IMG/VR virus record: IMGVR_UViG_3300017991_003989
Location: 1-64,000 of that record
Length of the DNA: 64,000 nucleotides
Origin: a virus
Direction: 5' to 3' (one strand)
Part shown: positions 42,024 through 48,977 of the stretch, one piece after another
Numbering within the stretch: position 1 is the stretch's first letter
Layout: each line of letters begins with the position of its first letter
Notes under the pieces: generated by a model
The model's database searches: none
What the model was told of the DNA's origin: nothing
What the model saw: only the letters and a program-made list of their open reading frames with translations
Made by a program: the position numbers and the translations under genes

Positions 42024-43493
42024 ATGTTCGCGAAAAGGAAAAAGGGGCAAAGAGGAGAGGGAAAGGGCGTCGTTTGGCCAGACACGGGAACGTCAGTGCC
42101 ATCTGATGATGTCAGAGATGTGTTCGGTCCCAGGCCGTTTAGCGCACACTTGTCTACTGTGGGGTACGATTACGATTTTCATCGAGGCGTAGACATAGGA
42201 GGATATAATCAGGGAGATAACGTCTATGCGTCGATAAACGGTGGGATAATAAGGCAACACTACACACATTTCGGTTGGGAAGCAGACATTCAGATGGACC
42301 GCTGGGTAGAGATAGATGCTAGCGGTTCTGCGACATTTACAAGGCAGGGAGACAGTTACTTAAGAGTGACAGGTGATAGAGTTGGGTCACAAGATTTAGT
42401 TACGGGAGCGGCGAGATATCAATCGAGAGATGTCTTGCAGCCCAAGGGTGATGATTGGCTCGTAGAGTGCGTGTTATCGGCCTCATACTCGTCAGTTACT
42501 GGCGCATTTGGTTTTGGTATTTACGATCCCACGACCGATGAGCACGCTACATTGGAATATGATGGGGCGGATTTTACGATAAAGGGTGCGCACGTCAGCG
42601 GAACGATGGAAGTTGATGGGACGACTGACGCGACGGCCGGTAAGGTCTGGCTTCGTGTGGAGTGGGATGACAGTTTGGGGACGTTGAAGTGGAGACATTC
42701 TGATGATGGCGATAGCTGGACCGATATAACGACGACTGGGAGCGTCTATTGGTCTGGAGATGACGCTGCGACATTCAATGTCGTGTTGTACTGGAAGTCT
42801 ACTGACACTGATGCCGCGCAGGAGACTGTAGATATTGACTTTTTGGGTTGGATTGATGACCAGACGATAGGACGTTTCGGAAATTGGATGTTGATAACGG
42901 ACGGCGACAGGTCTTTTATGAGCGTTCATCTCAGGGAAATATCTTCGTCACTGGGAGATTACGTTCACGCTGGACAGTTAGTCGCTCACGTGGGAACTAC
43001 GGGTTTCGATACGACGTCAGGAAGAATAAGTTATCCACACATTCACTCAGAGTATCTGACGAGCTCGACCTACCTTTACAACAATGCCTACGGACAAAAT
43101 CCGCTGAGGCATGGCGTGTTGCCAAGAGCGTCGACGCTGACATCTCTGACTGTTAATCGTTTGGACTTAAAATTAGATCCTGGGAACTCCGGAAGTCAGG
43201 CTTTGGAGATAACGGCGAGCAGGGGAGCGAACCAAGCGTTCGACGTAAACTACGTCATTTTCACTGGTTCTAGCGGTCAAACGTCTTTCAATTTTGATAC
43301 GAGAGATGGGTTGAATGCCAACAACGATATACCTTTTAACAATGGCGTCTACATCGTTCCTGAGAGTTTCGACGAGAATGACGACGCGTATATCATGACA
43401 GTATATTTCCACACTTCAAGTTACGGAGACACGTTTACTTCTGCGGCGATCCATGATAGTGACGGAAATGTTTTGTGGATCGAGGTCACTTGA
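42024..43493 (+). CDS. M23 (LytM-type) peptidase split by an inserted jelly-roll domain
   Basis: A 489-residue protein with an M23 zinc endopeptidase core: DFHRGVDIGGYNQGDNVYAS supplies H53 and D57 of HxxxD, FMSVHLREI supplies a later His (about 302), GDYVHAGQLVAHVGTTG follows, and SYPHIHSEY supplies the HxH pair (H339, H341). Between the first and second half, about residues 84-283, a LamG-like beta domain is inserted (SATFTRQGDSYLRVTGDR ... AGKVWLRVEWDDSLGTLKW). The M23 sequence resumes at IGRFGNWMLITDGD. C-terminal to about 360 is another beta domain. M23 enzymes cut peptide cross-bridges of peptidoglycan, so this is likely a virion-borne wall-degrading enzyme, placed with the fibre genes. 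Confidence 0.82.
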   Translation: MFAKRKKGQRGEGKGVVWPDTGTSVPSDDVRDVFGPRPFSAHLSTVGYDYDFHRGVDIGGYNQGDNVYASINGGIIRQHYTHFGWEADIQMDRWVEIDASGSATFTRQGDSYLRVTGDRVGSQDLVTGAARYQSRDVLQPKGDDWLVECVLSASYSSVTGAFGFGIYDPTTDEHATLEYDGADFTIKGAHVSGTMEVDGTTDATAGKVWLRVEWDDSLGTLKWRHSDDGDSWTDITTTGSVYWSGDDAATFNVVLYWKSTDTDAAQETVDIDFLGWIDDQTIGRFGNWMLITDGDRSFMSVHLREISSSLGDYVHAGQLVAHVGTTGFDTTSGRISYPHIHSEYLTSSTYLYNNAYGQNPLRHGVLPRASTLTSLTVNRLDLKLDPGNSGSQALEITASRGANQAFDVNYVIFTGSSGQTSFNFDTRDGLNANNDIPFNNGVYIVPESFDENDDAYIMTVYFHTSSYGDTFTSAAIHDSDGNVLWIEVT

Positions 43494-43519
43494 TATCATG
43501 AAAACAGATGCCGGATAAC

Positions 43520-43526
43520 TATTTAA
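43520..43526 (+). promoter_or_regulatory. Candidate late-promoter box CTATTTA
   Basis: Lies in the 55-base gap before the 43549 gene, 29 bases upstream of its ATG. One of a family of CTAYTTA/ATATTTA boxes found in intergenic gaps before late genes in this window. No -35-like partner, as in T4 late promoters. Confidence 0.4.
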
Positions 43527-43548
43527 GAGGAATAGAGGAAGAAAAGAA

Positions 43549-43863
43549 ATGCCATACACACCGAACAAGGTAATCACGGACGTAACAGGAACTCTCGTGG
43601 CAGCTGCCACCACTACGACTACGCTTCTCGGCGCAGAACCTCATAGGAAGATGGTATCCATCTACAATGACAGCACTGCAGTAATGTTCATGAAGCTAGG
43701 TGGAGGTGCAGCATCGAATGATTTCACCATCAGGATGGCTGCTGATAGTTTCTATGAGTTGCCTGACAACGGAATGTACACAGGCTCCATAACTGCTGTC
43801 TGGGTATCTGCAACTGGCAGCGCTCAGGTTGCTCAGTTTACTGGTCCAATCGTTAATCCGTAA
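43549..43863 (+). CDS. Small beta-rich virion protein
   Basis: A 104-residue protein opening with a Thr/Ala-rich strand (TGTLVAAATTTTTLLGAEPH), followed by MVSIYNDSTAVMFMKLGGGA, DSFYELPDNGMYTGSITAVW and AQVAQF. This is a small beta-sandwich of a type common in phage tail/fibre clusters, often a fibre adaptor or decoration protein. It sits between the M23 protein and the long fibre and has a candidate promoter box upstream. Confidence 0.5.
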   Translation: MPYTPNKVITDVTGTLVAAATTTTTLLGAEPHRKMVSIYNDSTAVMFMKLGGGAASNDFTIRMAADSFYELPDNGMYTGSITAVWVSATGSAQVAQFTGPIVNP

Positions 43864-43878
43864 GGGAAGGGAGCTTAG

Positions 43879-46173
43879 ATGTCTCCGTATTATGATTTTA
43901 CACCGCAGATAACATCTGCCGGCATCCCGGATCCGTTCGTTCCAGTCGACGGTAATTGGAATGTGACTGGTGCCATCACTGCGACTGGCGACATCACCGG
44001 TGACAATCTCATCGCGACGGGTGACGTCAGTGCCGGCGGCTCAATAACGGGTTCTGGTCTTCTTGTAGATGACATTGCCGTTAACTCGTTGACTGCTTCA
44101 AATCCCTCTGGCATACGCAATGAGGGTGATTTGGACTTTGCAAATACGAAGTTCATAAAAGCTGATGGGACTAACATCGCTCAAGTGTGGAACACGCAGT
44201 TTGCGTTTTATAAGACAATAGCAGCTGGCGCAAATAATGATGTTGACATAGGCACAAATGCAGTGAGGTTTAAGGACCTCTATCTCTCCGGTACTATCGA
44301 TGCCGTAGGCGTGATAAATACTGACGAACACTTCAATGTAGCACAAGCTAATCAGTCATTATTGCAGACGCAGAATACCGATGTTGTTAGTAGACCTGGT
44401 GGGAATACACCGACGATATCAATAGCGAGTGCTTCGTACTGGGAGAATATTGATTTTCACACAGCTGGCACGATTGCATTCTCTGTGAATGCGGCTAAAC
44501 TTGCTAATTTTTACGGAAATGTCGCGACGAGTGGCGACATTGATGCTCAAGGCTCTATCACGGGTTCTGGCATCTTGTGTGATACGCTCAACGCCGGTGT
44601 CTCAACGGCTACAGATTTAACAGTTAATTCGCTCACTGCATCGAACTCTGTCGGCATATCACCAGCAGTCGACAATGCTTCTGATGTAGGCACGAGCACG
44701 CTTAGGTTCAAGGACCTGTACCTGTCGGGCAACATCAACGTTCCCGCAGAGGGGAGGCTAGACTTCAGCCCGACCGCCGATACGATATACATTGGAACTG
44801 CTGCTGGAGGCCTCGATTTCCATGCGGGTGGAGGCAGGCCGCTTGCGCTATTCGGCGGTGTAATACAGCCGCTGGTGAACATCGTTCCGCAATTGAACAA
44901 TACTGTCGATTTGGGCTCCGACACAACGAGGTTCAAGGACCTCTTTCTTTCTGGCAACGCAGTTATTGACGGTGATGTTGATGTCGAAGGTTCAATAACT
45001 GGGTCGAGCATCTACTCTGAGGGAAATATTTTCATTGGAAATGGAAAATTCATAGGCGCTGCTGGAGAGCCGACGATACAACTTTTTACTACACAGATAG
45101 GCATCTATAAAAATATTGCTGTCTCTGCAGACAACACCTGGGATTTGGGAACGAATGCGCTTCGCTTCAAGGACCTGTACCTGTCGGGCAACCTTAATAT
45201 GTCAGGGAACGGCCAGCTGCTCATACCGACGGGATCGAATACCCTTTCTGCTCCGGGCCTCGCGTTTCCCGGTGACGAGAACACGGGCATCACGAAGGTC
45301 GGCAGCAACGTCTACTTCGGCGTCGACGGCGTCGAGGCGTTTCATTACGGGAGCATCGTCGTCTTCGCGAAGGACATCTGGCCCGTTGCAAACGACACGA
45401 TAACGCTGGGCGACGTCGATTACAAGTTCAAGGCGCTGCACGTGTCGAGCGCGTCGCTGGGCTCAGGCTCGGCGGCGTGGCCGGCCATCGGAATCGGCGG
45501 TTACGGCAGCGGCAACGGTTTCTGGATGCCGAACGACAACAACTTGCGTCTATCGATGGCAGGCGGCAACACTGTCGCTGATTTTAATACAACCGGCATC
45601 ATCACTTCGAGAAACCTCGTGCCGTCGGTCACGAACGCGCTCAACGTGGGAAGCCCGAGCTACGCGTTCAAGAACGTGATCGCATCAGGCTCCTACTTCG
45701 CCGGCGGCGCTCCCCTCACGGCGTACGGCAGCATCGTCACGAACGACGACGGCTCCGCCCCGACGGCGACGATCGACGCCACCCCGCGACCGCTTCTGAC
45801 GTACGACAACGTCGGGATGTCGAAGTTCATGACGGGCTCGGTCGGCGCCTCACACCACGGGCTGACTGTGGACTACAACGGCGTCTACGAGGTCAGGTTC
45901 AACATGTCGTTCACGGGCACAGGCAACGGGAAGGCCTGGGACTTCCACGTGTATTCGGGACCGTCGGGAAGCACGTCGTTTAAGTTCACGAGCCTCTCGA
46001 CCCAGCGCAAGATTGGGACCGGCGGCGACATCGGGAGCTGCGGCTTCGGCGGCATCGTCCCCCTCACCGCCTCGGACCTCGTCGAGGTGTGGGCGGAGTG
46101 CACTGATGAGCAGACGATAAGCGTGCACGCGTCGGCGCTCACGTTGAGGATGGTCGATGACTGGCCCGCGTAG
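43879..46173 (+). CDS. Long repeat tail fibre protein
   Basis: A 764-residue fibre. The shaft has repeats built around LRFKDLYLSGN: six copies near 44267, 44704, 44930, 45168, 45425 and 45665, the last two degenerate (YKFKALHVSS, YAFKNVIASG). Interspersed GSITGSGxL units occur three times. This is the common trimeric beta-fibre shaft pattern. The C-terminal ~150 residues form a jelly-roll-like head (YDNVGMSKFMTGSVG ... NGVYEVRFNMSFTGTGNGKA ... LTLRMVDDW), likely the receptor-binding tip. DNA from about 45220 to the end is far richer in G+C (43/60 and 45/60 in two 60-base blocks) than the first half (26/60 at 44161), so the tip was probably acquired from elsewhere. Confidence 0.8.
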   Translation: MSPYYDFTPQITSAGIPDPFVPVDGNWNVTGAITATGDITGDNLIATGDVSAGGSITGSGLLVDDIAVNSLTASNPSGIRNEGDLDFANTKFIKADGTNIAQVWNTQFAFYKTIAAGANNDVDIGTNAVRFKDLYLSGTIDAVGVINTDEHFNVAQANQSLLQTQNTDVVSRPGGNTPTISIASASYWENIDFHTAGTIAFSVNAAKLANFYGNVATSGDIDAQGSITGSGILCDTLNAGVSTATDLTVNSLTASNSVGISPAVDNASDVGTSTLRFKDLYLSGNINVPAEGRLDFSPTADTIYIGTAAGGLDFHAGGGRPLALFGGVIQPLVNIVPQLNNTVDLGSDTTRFKDLFLSGNAVIDGDVDVEGSITGSSIYSEGNIFIGNGKFIGAAGEPTIQLFTTQIGIYKNIAVSADNTWDLGTNALRFKDLYLSGNLNMSGNGQLLIPTGSNTLSAPGLAFPGDENTGITKVGSNVYFGVDGVEAFHYGSIVVFAKDIWPVANDTITLGDVDYKFKALHVSSASLGSGSAAWPAIGIGGYGSGNGFWMPNDNNLRLSMAGGNTVADFNTTGIITSRNLVPSVTNALNVGSPSYAFKNVIASGSYFAGGAPLTAYGSIVTNDDGSAPTATIDATPRPLLTYDNVGMSKFMTGSVGASHHGLTVDYNGVYEVRFNMSFTGTGNGKAWDFHVYSGPSGSTSFKFTSLSTQRKIGTGGDIGSCGFGGIVPLTASDLVEVWAECTDEQTISVHASALTLRMVDDWPA

Positions 46174-46178
46174 AACAT

Positions 46179-46185
46179 CTATTTA
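46179..46185 (+). promoter_or_regulatory. Candidate late-promoter box CTATTTA
   Basis: In the 39-base gap after the fibre gene, 34 bases before ATG 46213. Matches the box at 43520 exactly. Confidence 0.4.
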
Positions 46186-46212
46186 CATGAAACTAGTCTG
46201 AAAGGATAAGAT

Positions 46213-47157
46213 ATGGCGATAAGGAACGTCCCTCTCTCTCCGGACGCTTTGATAACTCAGGACCAGGCCGATGAGCTTGATGAACGTCTCGATGAGTATG
46301 AGGAGGCAAATGATGATTTCATCGAGGCACGAGCTGAGATGGACCAGTTCTACGCTCTTCGAGCTTTCGAGCACGGACAGGCAATCTCCGATGCGACCGG
46401 CGAGGACCATGCGGTCGACCTCTACGGCGATGGAAAATTGAAGAAGTTCGATCAGCTTGAGCTCGCGCCAGGTTTGCAGCCTGCGTATTTTGAAAGAAAG
46501 AATAGAAGGGTCAAAACAAAGAAGGCAACGCCGGCCGATGTTAAATCGAGGTCTGAACGAGGACATTCAGTTAGGAGACCGCCTGGCGAGAGACGGCATC
46601 CGCTGGACGCTGTGGTGACAGTCGGTGACATGATAAAAGCAGACAAGCTTTCAGACGATGTGAGGGACGCTCTCATTGCCAGGAGAGACACTGCGCTTGC
46701 TCTGAATGAGAAGCTGAACGAGCTGATGAGGCCCGTGGGTCTGGAAATGATGGGAGACGAGAGCGTCGACGTCTTCGGAGATGGATTGGTGAAGAATGTG
46801 AACGATATAAAGATGCCAGAATTTCTCAGTCTCATCAAGAAACGAGGCAACAAGATGCTCGGCCACGAAAAGGTCAAGAACGTCCTCACTAGCTCTGAGC
46901 CAGAGCCTGGACCAGGACGAGGCAGGATGGCCAGAAGCCCATCATCGTTTTTTGGTCCCTCGCTTCCGAAGCCGCCGGACGAGGAGCCCTCGTTCGCATC
47001 GACGGCCGGTCTCATCGATGCGGCCAGCGAGAAGGCGAAGCTGATGGGCGGTCGTCTCGCGAATTCGAAGATGACAAAATTTCGTCGATATGCGATTGGC
47101 GGCGGAATTGTGAGCGCCGCGCTCGCCGCAGCTGCCGCGCTCTATTGGCTTCTCTGA
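46213..47157 (+). CDS. Tail-anchored helical protein, unknown
   Basis: A 314-residue protein, helical and charged throughout (DQADELDERLDEYEEANDDF), with a Pro/Arg linker (about 215-255) and one C-terminal membrane helix (about 292-312, AIGGGIVSAALAAAAALYWLL minus the first residues). It contains two similar segments, VDLYGDGKLKKFDQL and VDVFGDGLVKNVNDIKM, each after a helix pair, which suggests an internal duplication. The C-terminal anchor could insert in a host membrane. It lies between the fibre and tail-tube genes. Function unknown. Confidence 0.5.
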   Translation: MAIRNVPLSPDALITQDQADELDERLDEYEEANDDFIEARAEMDQFYALRAFEHGQAISDATGEDHAVDLYGDGKLKKFDQLELAPGLQPAYFERKNRRVKTKKATPADVKSRSERGHSVRRPPGERRHPLDAVVTVGDMIKADKLSDDVRDALIARRDTALALNEKLNELMRPVGLEMMGDESVDVFGDGLVKNVNDIKMPEFLSLIKKRGNKMLGHEKVKNVLTSSEPEPGPGRGRMARSPSSFFGPSLPKPPDEEPSFASTAGLIDAASEKAKLMGGRLANSKMTKFRRYAIGGGIVSAALAAAAALYWLL

Positions 47158-47180
47158 GCCCGCAGACGCTGTCTGCGGGC
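47158..47180 (+). terminator. Perfect 10-bp hairpin after 46213 gene
   Basis: GCCCGCAGAC (47158-47167), loop GCT, GTCTGCGGGC (47171-47180), starting on the base after the TGA. No clear T-tract follows, so it could be a weak terminator or an mRNA 3' stabiliser. The rest of the 179-base gap holds a 12-bp palindrome (CAGAGGCCTCTG, 47239-47250) and a CTACTTA box but no gene. Confidence 0.6.
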
Positions 47181-47289
47181 CTCCGCGTTTGCATGCACAT
47201 GACACTGCCATCTCATCAATTCTTCGTCTGAAGGCGTCCAGAGGCCTCTGAGCAAAATACGCCATCAAGCATAAAAAAGGATTGTCAAT

Positions 47290-47296
47290 CTACTTA
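47290..47296 (+). promoter_or_regulatory. Candidate late-promoter box CTACTTA
   Basis: 47 bases upstream of the tail-tube ATG in an otherwise empty gap. Belongs to the CTAYTTA family of boxes. Confidence 0.4.
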
Positions 47297-47336
47297 AGAT
47301 TGAGGGACAACGAATTGGTCCTCGGGAGAAAGAAAG

Positions 47337-47822
47337 ATGGCAGAAAGACTTGAAATTGGCGACATGTTGGCGCTTGATTATGAGCCGAAGAGGAAATTTA
47401 GATGGTTCCTCGAGATTGACGGCCAGGATGCCTTCGTCATGAAGACGGCGGCGCGTCCCCAAGCGACGTTCGAGGAGACGGTCATCGACTACATCAACGC
47501 TAAGCGTTGGATATCTGGGAAGCAAGCGTGGAACCCGATCGCGGTGACGCTTCATGACCCAATCAATCCGTCTGCGGCAAATAACGTGATGCAGTGGATG
47601 AGGCTGAATTACGAGAACCGCACGGGACGCATGGGATATGCTAGCGTCTATAAGAAGGACATCACCCTGAAGCTGCTCGACCCTGAGGGAAATGTGGTGG
47701 AGATTTGGGATCTCAAGGGAACGTGGCCCATGGACATCAACTGGGGCGACTTGGATTATGCCAGCTCCGACAATGTCGAAATCTCGATGAGCTTGAGATT
47801 TGATAACGCTATCTTGCTCTAA
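47337..47822 (+). CDS. 19: Tail tube protein (gp19-like)
   Basis: A 161-residue tube subunit, equal in size to T4 gp19 (163). Motifs are KFRWFLEIDGQDAFVMKTAA, VTLHDPINPSAANNVMQWM, KKDITLKLLDPEGNVVEIW and the diagnostic LKGTWPMDINWGDLDYASSD, which continues into a strand EISMSLRFDNA. It polymerises on the baseplate inside the sheath and forms the DNA conduit. A GGGAGAAAG site precedes the ATG and a terminator follows, so it forms its own short transcript. Confidence 0.92.
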   Translation: MAERLEIGDMLALDYEPKRKFRWFLEIDGQDAFVMKTAARPQATFEETVIDYINAKRWISGKQAWNPIAVTLHDPINPSAANNVMQWMRLNYENRTGRMGYASVYKKDITLKLLDPEGNVVEIWDLKGTWPMDINWGDLDYASSDNVEISMSLRFDNAILL

Positions 47823-47848
47823 AAGTTAAAACATATAAATATGGATGA

Positions 47849-47873
47849 GGGGAGCCTTTGTGCTCCCCTTTTT
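47849..47873 (+). terminator. Rho-independent terminator after tail tube gene
   Basis: GGGGAGC (47849-47855) pairs with GCTCCCC (47862-47868), loop CTTTGT, then five T. A TATAAATA stretch lies directly before it at 47834-47841. Confidence 0.9.
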
Positions 47874-47900
47874 CTTTCCGTTTAAAAGTCATCCGAGAAA

Positions 47901-47907
47901 CTACTTA
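47901..47907 (+). promoter_or_regulatory. Candidate late-promoter box CTACTTA
   Basis: Follows the tube-gene terminator and lies 42 bases before ATG 47943, where a new promoter is expected for the tail-assembly genes. Confidence 0.45.
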
Positions 47908-47942
47908 TCGATGAACTTCTAGAGATACAGAAAGGTATATTA

Positions 47943-48785
47943 ATGTCGAAAGAGAAGATCGATTTGGGCAAGCAAGTACAGCAAGAAAATGCTGAGCCCG
48001 CAACAGCTCAAGTGTATAACGTCCCCGTTGAGTGTGTTGCGCTTCCAAGCAGGGGAAAAGTTTATCCTAAAGAATCGTCACTTCACATGAAGCCGACTGT
48101 CAACATTCGCTCCATGACGGCGAGGGATGAGGACATCTTGACGTCACCGGCTCTTCTCAGGAAGGGCATTGCCATGAACGAGCTCCTTCGGGCTTGTATA
48201 ATGGACAAAAGCGTCGATGTGGACGACTTTCTTGTCGGAGACAGAAATGCGTTGCTAATTGTTCTTAGGGCTTCCAGTTACGGCGCAAAGTATGAAGCGC
48301 AAGTAATGTGTCCAGAGTGTGAAGAGACGTTCGAGCATGCGTTCGATTTAAGCAAGTTGCCAATTAGGCCGCTTAATGTTGAGCCCGTTGAACCCGGCGT
48401 GAACCTCTTTGAATTTACGCTCCCGATAAGTGGGATGAAAGTGCTCTTTAGGCTTCTTACTGGTAAGCAAGAAAGAGAACGCGCTGAGGAACAGAAACGT
48501 CGAAAGAAAGCGATGGGCGTCGGCGGCATTGAAGACAACGTGACGAGCATGCTCTTTCGTAGCATCATTTCAATTGATGGCAATGACGACAGGAAAGAGA
48601 TAAAGAGAGCCGTAGATAATATGCCATCGATGGACTCACGAGAACTTAGGGACTACATCGACGAGATTTCACCGGTCGTCGATTGGGTAGAGAAGATTGA
48701 GTGTTTGGCATGCGGAGAGGAAACGGAGGTCGACATGCCGGTAACGGCTGACTTCTTTTGGCCTTCCTCCAGGAGAAGAAGGTAA
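47943..48785 (+). CDS. 26: gp26-like baseplate hub / tail assembly protein
   Basis: A 280-residue protein of the T4 gp26 base-plate family. Family-like segments are VECVALPSRGKVYP, VNIRSMTARDEDILTSPAL, LRACIMDKSVDVDDFLVGDR, LIVLRASSYGAKYEAQVMCP and the two CxxC pairs CPEC and CLAC, a probable zinc site. It ends at DFFWPSSRRRR followed by TAA. In related genes the final DFFWP/DFF is followed by further sequence; an adjacent +1 frame continues with a convincing protein (next entry), so this may be the short product of a frameshifting pair. Position between tube and tape measure is that of a tail assembly chaperone. Confidence 0.75.
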   Translation: MSKEKIDLGKQVQQENAEPATAQVYNVPVECVALPSRGKVYPKESSLHMKPTVNIRSMTARDEDILTSPALLRKGIAMNELLRACIMDKSVDVDDFLVGDRNALLIVLRASSYGAKYEAQVMCPECEETFEHAFDLSKLPIRPLNVEPVEPGVNLFEFTLPISGMKVLFRLLTGKQERERAEEQKRRKKAMGVGGIEDNVTSMLFRSIISIDGNDDRKEIKRAVDNMPSMDSRELRDYIDEISPVVDWVEKIECLACGEETEVDMPVTADFFWPSSRRRR

Positions 48786-48966
48786 GAAATACTTCTATGA
48801 AGAGCTCTTCACGTTGGTCAGATACTGCGGTTTGACGCTCACTGAAGCGTGGGACATGCCGACGTTGAGGAGAAAATGGTGGATAAAGAGGACAAACAAA
48901 GCAAGGGAAGAGGAAGGCGGTGATACGAACAATACCGACCCATTCGGAAGCAAAGTTGTGAGGTGA
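48760..48966 (+). CDS. Frameshift extension / tail chaperone second part
   Basis: The +1 frame relative to the preceding gene is open from 48745 to a TGA at 48964-48966 and has no ATG in its first 50 codons. It encodes GLPPGEEGKKYFYEELFTLV, RYCGLTLTEAWDMPTLRRKW and WIKRTNKAREEEGG, a charged helical sequence resembling the downstream tail chaperone part found after gp26-like genes. The run TTC TTT TGG at 48753-48761 would let the Phe tRNA slip by one base on TTTT and continue as GGC CTT CCT, giving a fused product of about 340 residues. Alternatives are independent start at CTG 48748 or TTG inside the frame. It is separated from the tape measure ATG by 11 bases. Confidence 0.6.
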   Translation, partial: GLPPGEEGKKYFYEELFTLVRYCGLTLTEAWDMPTLRRKWWIKRTNKAREEEGGDTNNTDPFGSKVVR

Positions 48967-48977
48967 GGGGTTGATTA

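Noticed and set aside
47158-47336. Small gene in the longest gap
   Set aside because: The only ATG frame there (near 47194) stops after about 12 codons.
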